From Symbiodinium natans (taxonomy: Eukaryota > Sar > Dinophyceae > Suessiales > Symbiodiniaceae): a stretch of DNA of 64,000 nt. Positions 53,250-60,200 of this stretch are shown here, one piece after another. The notes beneath the pieces were generated by a model that worked only from the letters and a program-made list of their open reading frames with translations, ran no database searches and had not been told where the DNA came from. Position 1 is the first letter of the stretch, and every line of letters starts with the position of its first letter. A program made the translations under genes and the position numbers. Location of the stretch: assembly GCA_905221605.1 (NCBI GenBank), contig CAJNDS010002827.1, positions 87,235-151,234 of the forward strand. The letters run 5' to 3'.

Positions 53250-54713
53250 AGATGCACCTCTCTAATCATCACCTGCGCCAGCGCCACTGCCTTGGCTCTA
53301 GCATCAAGGTGTCAACTGTCGAGAGGCCTTGCCAATCCTTCCCACCACCACTCTGAAGACTTCGCAGACTCCGAAGTCTGGGGATGCGAGCATCTGCTGA
53401 CCCCGTCATGCGCACGATGCATGGATCTCGTCCCTGCAGAGCGTCTACAGATGTCCACAGCCAACTGCTTCTGTCACAGGATGCGCCAGGCAAACAACAG
53501 TGCCGCGATACAGTCCTGCTTCTCAGCTAGGTCCTAAAGTACTGAAGGTCCCAAGTGCGCTGCAATCCCTACGCGCCTTGTCTAGATCTATCTTCGCGCC
53601 GCTTCTCTCCTGCGGAAATGTTGGAACAAGCTGCATCGCATTTCTATGCACATTGCACCGTGCATCACCGTCCTGAATTTCATTTATTTGTCGGCCACCA
53701 GGACCAATCAATCGGCCAGTGACACTTGGAGGAATCTGGCACCACGAAACAACGAAGAAGGCGTGCAAAGCGTGCAAAGTGCTATACAAAACTAAACAAC
53801 GTAAACAATGCCTCCATGGTGGCTGCAGCTTCTGCCAATTGGGTCCTGTCACGGCCTGCAGAGCTCTCTGCAGCTCACACACCACAGCCGCTACACCCCA
53901 CCCACACATGTCACAATCGCCTTCTAAGACTTCAGTCACCAGAGTCTTGGCCAGTTGTACGTTGTCGGGAAAACCGCCGAAACGTACCTGTTGACAAGTT
54001 CGGAGAGTCTCGATCGAAGGGCATACACTGCAAGAAGGTTGGAGACATGCAAGTTCAGTGCAAGGCCGAACAGTCAGAAGAATTGCCACTGGTCTGAGCT
54101 CTGGTGCAAGGCAGCGGTCTGGCTGCCGATCGATGTCAATCTTGGCGCCGCTGCGCTCCTGAAGTTCCTGATCACACCGAAGCTGAGCCAAGCTGAGCCT
54201 TGCTGAGCCACATTGCCCGAAACCAAACTTCTTCATCCGTCCCTGTCTACGATGCATCCCTCAACTGTTTTTCAGGCTTTCCCGAGACGCCGGCCTGTAT
54301 CCGCGCACCTCCTGCGCCGATGATGCGCCCCACGGCGCTCCGGGGAATCTCCAGGTAATCCCCGCTACCTTCTGTTTAAGATGCGAAGAAATTCAGCTGA
54401 AGCATCTCTAGACTCTCAGGCACCTGAATCTGATGGCGGAGTCATGATGGCATTGATCATGGCTTTCGCCACATCCACCTCTGAAGGCTGCAAGACAGCA
54501 AGAATCAGCAAGAGCAGCAGGGACTGAATGTCGAACCCGCCTGGCTTTGGGTTCCCACAAAACGCACCCTGCAGCCTGTGGGAGACTTGTCCACATCCAC
54601 CTCGAACACTGGAAAGAAGGGTGCTCCCCTTTGCAGATCTTTGCAGAGTCTGCTGCCTGTGCGCCGCTCTTTTGCCGAATTTCGGCTATTTGCTGCCCCT
54701 TGGTTCCGATGAC
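53250..54713 (-). CDS. triple KH-domain RNA-binding protein, multi-exon gene
   Basis: KH domains bind short single-stranded RNA or DNA through a G-X-X-G loop. Three are visible. KH1: VIGTKGQQIAEIRQKSGA (about 54660-54713), FEVDVDKSPTGCRVRFVGTQ (54541-54608), EVDVAKAMINAIM (54424-54487). KH2: LEIPRSAVGRIIGAGGARIQ (54295 to about 54372), ELQERSGAKIDIDRQ (about 54125-54167), VRFGGFPDNVQLAKTLVTEV (53921-53987). KH3: IPPSVTGRLIGPGGRQINEI (53673-53735), ERSGAKIDLDK (53577-53609), VALAQVMIREV (about 53255-53310). GXXG loops are GTKG, GAGG and GPGG. Donors at 54541, 54295, 53921 and 53577 are GC, at 53673 GA, at 54424 GT. KH2 and KH3 are cut at the same point (after RIQ and EIQ), which suggests domain duplication with the introns. 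The layout resembles hnRNP-K/PCBP-type multi-KH proteins, but the exact orthologue cannot be named. Confidence 0.88.
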
Positions 54714-54880
54714 CTGCAAGAAGACCCGACCGATCCAACATGACCTGAAGAGAAGGCATGTAAAATCATGTAAAGCAAGCTACGCCAATGCAAACCTAAA
54801 ATGAGAGACCTTGTGAGCTCGGAAGTCCAAAAGGTAAGACGGCTTCGCATTTCCCGAACCGCATACAACAGCCATGACCG

Positions 54881-55476
54881 TTGCGCATGTCGCGAGCCCA
54901 GACGTCCCACAGCGATGACAGTTTCGAGGACGGCGAGGGCGGCCATTCGTCCAACAAGCGACACTTCGAGAACAACCCACATTGCGCAGCAGGCGCGCCG
55001 CCCCCGCGCGCGCGCAACATCTACCTAGCCCCACTTGCATTTCACACACCCCTTCACGTTGGAACCCCTTCGTGTTGACGTGCTTTTTTGTGTGGCAAGA
55101 GTGACCTGAAGACATGAATAAACGAACTGGGCCGAATGAATGCGAACCGCGCCTTGCCAGTGGCATGTCGCGGGAGCTCGATGTGCTCTTCAACAGCTGG
55201 CCTCCGGAGACTTGCCCAAATACATCTCCGATGACTATGAGCTCCCATCACCCTTTGAAGGACCAAGCAGCAAGGAGGCAGCAAGGAGTCAGAAGATGAC
55301 GCTCCCGAGTCGCTCACGAGGATGGATCCGAAGCTGCTGACGCTGCTCGTGCTGACACGGCCTGAATTTTGGGGAAGCTTCACGCCTTCGGTTTCAGAAG
55401 GGCAGAACACAGGGGCGTCCATCAGAAAATGACACGTCTTCTCTCAGATGCACGGAAGCGCCAGGAACCCCCCGGC

Positions 55477-55513
<37 letters not shown>

Positions 55514-56096
55514 AGCTGTGTAGCTCTGGTGGGACGCGCCACTACGGTGGCCCTACTGTCCGCACAGACAGACAGACAGACAGACAGACAGTGTAGCTCT
55601 GCATACACATCTCGGGTCATCGCGGCAGCAGCTGCTGCGGCAGCAGCAGCAGCGGCTGAGCATGAGCGGATTGACAATTAAAGTTGAACCTACATATACC
55701 AACATCACACAAAGTCGGAGTCGGCTAGTCCGCCTTCTCTTCCAACCTCGCGGGAATCACCTGAGGCGACACAGGCATGGGCACAAATGAAGCTCATCAC
55801 ACAAAACTTGAACCGAACTTACAGCTGTGCGGCGGCCTTCGCCGGGACACGACAAAACAATGCAACGAAGGCTCACACAGATCCCCTGTTGGGCTCGATT
55901 TTGGGACACTGTTTGGGCTCGCCTGGAAACCTGTAGAGCAATGTATCATCTGCTGCATGATGCTGTCAAGCACTATCCGCGCCAGCACAAGCCGGACGGA
56001 GCGAGGAGCTTGCGACACAGCACAGAAATGGTGAGCATGTCAAAGTACTACACATGGGTTTGGCAGCGATACTCGAAAGTGACTGGTCTTGCATAA
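54881..56096 (+). CDS. candidate plus-strand exons, unrecognised
   Basis: Plus-strand blocks look coding: TSHSDDSFEDGEGGHSSNKR (about 54903-54965); PRLASGMSRELDVLFNSW (about 55150-55203). ISDDYELPSPFEGPSSKEAA with ESEDDAPESLTRMDPKLLTL is at about 55226-55346. WARFWDTVWARLETCRAMYH and LLHDAVKHYPRQHKPDGARS are at about 55890-56015. If real, this is a plus-strand gene transcribed away from the KH gene. The KH gene start and this gene would then share the region near 54.75-54.9 kb. A GT, CAGA and CAG microsatellite cluster sits in the middle. Confidence 0.4.
55479..55660. repeat. cluster of (GT)n, (CAGA)n and (CAG)n microsatellites
   Basis: (GT)n at about 55481-55510, (ACAG)n at about 55563-55591 and a GCAGCAGCTGCTGCGGCAGCAG stretch at about 55623-55655. 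Confidence 0.9.
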
Positions 56097-57033
56097 CGTG
56101 GTACAGGATGTACGGGTGATACAGGCAAGTTGTACAAGCTTCAAAACTCCTACGGCTCATTACAAGTCCAGATATGTGTGCCTGCTAAGAGCGCGCCGTC
56201 GGCAACCTCCAAAATCAACGCCTGCACCAAGCCATCTGAAAGAGTCTGAAAAAGCGTTACCATTATTGCCATTCGAGACAAAGGTGAATTGCAAGTAAAC
56301 GAACAACGAACACCATGGTCGATCGCCACAAACGAAATGTCTTTTAACATCATACCAGTGCTCGAAAGATGTCCAATTCAAGCTGCCACATTACACACCG
56401 GGGTGAGGGTCGAGTCAGAAAACGAGTCGAAAACGTCAAAGACAGAGTCAGAAACAAGGAAAACCGAGTCAGAAAACGAAAACGCGTGAGCCCAGAAAAC
56501 TGAGGAGACGCGAGTCAGAAAACAAGACAGTGAGTTAGAAACGGCCCCAATCACACAAAGGTTAACTTCTACAACGAAACGTAATGTTTGCTAAGTAGCC
56601 GTCAGTCTCTTCCAGGATAGGTACCTACTTTGTACCCCTACCCCACCCGTCTATCCTCAAGGGATAGACCCCTATCTAGATGGTCTACCGGAAACCGATA
56701 GGTGCCTACACACACGCACTCCCATAGGTCGGATGTTGTCCGATAGACCCCCATCGTTGTAAGATAAGTCGTTATGCACGTGAAACGTCTCGAGGGTCCG
56801 CACAAGCTTGCTTCAACGATAGATGAGTTTTTGAAACACTTATCATGCAAGCATGGTGTTTGCAAAGGGGGGGCGAGGGGGCGGCGGGGGGGGGAGGGGG
56901 GGAGGGGGGAGGGGCGGGGAGGGGGTGGAGGGGGGAGGGGGTGGAGGGGGGAGGGGGGGGAGCCCCCTCCAAACCCCCCGCTTTGCTTACGCCGTGCAAG
57001 CTTCCTTCAAAAGCATGTTTTTCAAACCCATCA
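56097..57033. other. non-coding stretch with repeats before the plus-strand retroelement
   Basis: Contains a loose array of GAGTCAGAAAACGA-like words (about 56410-56550), a patch of short palindromes around GGATAGGTACCTA and GGGATAGACCCC (about 56610-56750), and a G-rich tract at 56868-56972. No gene is recognised. Confidence 0.5.
56868..56972. repeat. G-rich tract
   Basis: GGGGGGAGGGGGGAGGGG-type runs with occasional C or T on the plus strand. Gly/Arg-rich open frames across it are compositional. Confidence 0.95.
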
Positions 57034-57116
57034 TGTGAGACCCTAGAACCCCTATGCGGAGCTGCAGTTGGTATTGTAGAAAGGAGTTGGTATTGAAAGT
57101 TGAAGGGTCAATGCAC

Positions 57117-57137
57117 CCGGTAATCTTTTGGCTCAAG
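57117..57137 (+). other. possible relic of the dinoflagellate spliced leader
   Basis: CCGGTAATCTTTTGGCTCAAG matches the 21-nt spliced-leader form CCGTAGCCATTTTGGCTCAAG at its first three and last twelve bases (TTTTGGCTCAAG exact). It lies upstream of the retroelement frame, within or just before the putative LTR. Confidence 0.4.
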
Positions 57138-57261
57138 AACTTGGGCATGCGCCCTGAAGAAAGAAGTGTGTGTTGGTTTGGTGTTGGTTGGTCCAGGGGA
57201 TCAAGGGCTTCTGTTGGGGTTGACTGTTTTGTTCCCTGTCCCCCTTCGGTTGCCCCCCGTA

Positions 57262-57273
57262 GGTTATGAGCCC
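57262..57273 (+). promoter_or_regulatory. primer-binding site, half-tRNA initiator-Met (copia type)
   Basis: GGTTATGAGCCC is the reverse complement of GGGCTCATAACC, the anticodon arm of initiator tRNA-Met with its GGG/CC stem bases and CAT anticodon. Drosophila copia is known to prime from a 5' half of initiator tRNA-Met cut in this arm. The site marks the 3' end of the 5' LTR at about 57261. Confidence 0.75.
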
Positions 57274-57293
57274 AAATTAGGCTTCCTGCGGAA

Positions 57294-60200
57294 TTGGTAA
57301 AGATTTTTCGTTTGTTTAACGCCATGGACATGATGCGGCGTCGCTCTGAACCTGGACTGTCGCCCACGGCCAATGAAGCCGAAGTCAATCGTGGTGATGG
57401 GGGTGAAGAACGACAACAAATGGTGCAAGCACTGACAGATGGTAGGGAAGTTGCAATGATACAACAAACGTCTCAGGTGGAAAATGAAGCGGTTCCGTTT
57501 CCAGCAGCGAATCCTTTCTGGAGCGAGCGGGCTCATGAAGAAATGAGACTGAGGCAATCAAGGCCAGCAAGTCTTCCTGCGAGCGGAGGGGATAGAAGTG
57601 GTGAAGAAACAAGAAGGCCACCGTCGTTGCCAGAACTTCGGGATCGGGAACCTGCACCAGCTGAGAGGCCATCGTCAGGTTTAATGGGCCAGATGGAAAG
57701 AGGTAATATTGGTGAGACACAAGGCGAGGAAGAGCTTATTCCTGATCTGAGTGGTGAAGAACAAGGTGAAGATATGGCAGTGGTTAAGCGTGCACTTAAA
57801 GAGTTGCTTGTGCAAACAAAGGAGCTGGGAAACAGGTTGCATCGGGTGGAGGAGAAAAGCTATACCTCTGCTGCATCTGGGTCAGCTTCGAGAGCACGGA
57901 GCACTGGAGTGGTGGACGCAAATGCTGCATATCCTTTGGGAATGACTCCAGAGAAACAGTACCCGCCAGGACAAGTTTTCTACACTGATGGTATGGGTGG
58001 TTTCTGGACTGTGTTGCCTGATGGGACATGGCTGCCGATTGAGGGCTACGACCTGCCAAAGGGTTGTGACCTTCAACCCTTGCCTGAGCCCAGGAAAGGG
58101 GATGTTCATGTGGAGGATGAGAAAGAAGTGCCAATGATGCACGTAGCTGAAGGGAAGAAACCCTCCAGATTGCCTCCATTGAATTACCCCATGGGAGGTT
58201 CTGCAAGTGGTGGATATGCAAGTGGACCACCTGGTTTAACACATGTTCCGATTACTTCCTTGCCGTCAGGCGTTGATGGTTCTGCCGCACTGATGGGAAA
58301 TCAGCCCGGTTTTGTTTCAGCTCGGGAAACTTCGACGCAAGAGAACTCAGCAGGATCGGGTGGATATACAATGGTGGATGATGTTCCATATCGGTGGAAA
58401 ATGATCGCTGGGAAGTTGGAATTAGAAAAGGTTCCGCTCACAGCTTTTACGCCCGGAATGGGACATGGACTGCCTCAAGGGCCTGGTGGAAGGGTCAGCT
58501 TACCTCCTGGAGCGGCGGTGCCACGTGGTATGCCAAACATTGGTGATAGGTCTGGAACTGAACGTCCGGAGGCTCTTGGGAAGCATGTGATGAGCCTTCC
58601 TACTTTGGCAGACTACACACCAAGCAACCCGACGGCACTAGGAGATTGGATCGCAATGATCGAGCCAATGCTGTCTTCGCTGACAGATACAGGAAGAGTG
58701 TGGTGGCAATCCGTCTATACAAAGGCGTATCAGGCGTATGCCAAATGGTTGAGTGTCTCTCCGCTGGATAGGTTGGGCATCAAGGCTGAGCTGGAAGGGC
58801 TCAAGGTGGTTCGAACTGCGCATGTTTTGTTGGAGCAGAGAGCGGTGTCTTTGCTGCTACAGGCGATTCCGGAGAGATTGAAGACCGAGATCGTTTCCAC
58901 TCGAATGTTGGGGTCGGTGATGATATTTTACAAGTTGCTGACAGTCTACCAACCAGGTGGAGCAAACGAGCGCAGCACAATGTTAAACTTCTTGGTGCAA
59001 CCATCTTCAGCAACCTCGATCTCAGAGGCTATTAAGGGAGTGCGACAATGGGCGCAATGGCGTTCCCGATTAAGGGAGCTGCGAGCATCCGAGCCGGACG
59101 CTACCTTGCTTATCAAGGGATTAGATGCTTTATCATCCGCATTGCTGGCAAAACACCCTACGGTTCATTTCAGAGTGGCATCCTTTCGGGAGAAATTGGG
59201 GGTGGACTACTCACCGACCTCTGAAACTGCGACACAACTAGCTGAAATGTTACAGGCAGAGTTTGAACTGCTATTGCATAGTGCTGGTGATCAAGAGGTG
59301 AAGCAGGACTCGGACGCCAAGAAAAGGGCAAGGTTAAACAAAGCCCAAAAGGGAACTGGTGACGAGACGGAGGAGGGTGACAAAGGCAAAGGGAAAGGAA
59401 AAAGGTACAGCGGTGATGGTGAACGTCCTTTCTGTTGGATGTATGGGAAGACTGATGCAGGCTGCAAGTTCGGATCCCGTTGCAAATTTCGCCATGATAA
59501 AGACTCCCTGGAGCGAGGAAGATGTTTTGAGTGTGGGGCCGTTGGCCATCTACAGCCGCAGTGTCCATATAAGGATGGTGCAAGTTCCAATGTGGACTCA
59601 AACCCTGAGAGGAATAGATCAAAAGGGAATTCTCCCAAGGGGGGAAAGGGCGGCAAAGGTGCGAAATGGGGAAATGCCAAAAAGGCAGAGGTGGCTGAAG
59701 GGGGAGATGAGACGGCTAACGCGGGATTGGATAAAGGTTCTGCAAGTCCCTCATCACCATCAACACCCAATCAGGTCCTTGCTGAAGCGTTAGAAGTGCT
59801 GAAATCTATGAAGCTGTCATCAGCGCAGTCAGCATCAAGCGGGGATCCCAGTGTTCGAATGTTATGTGGCTCTGGATTGTTTCAGCAGGAAGGGAGAGTG
59901 GCGTTGGTGGATACAGCTGCTACGCATCTTGCGCGGACGCTTTTTCCATGGGAATGTTTACCCGACACTACTGTTATGGTGCAAAGCGCGCTTAGTGGTG
60001 TGACAATGAGGATTACAGAGAAAGGGACGTTGATTAGGGAAGACAATGGGCCCCTGATTATCCCTCTCTGGTTGATTTTGGAGTTTGGGGCGAACCTCAC
60101 CGTGATCAATGGGATGTGTCACGTGAGTGCAAAATCTTCGCTGGACCAGCTCTTGTGGTTTGAACATGGCTGTTTGGTTATGGATTACAAAACAGCTGAA

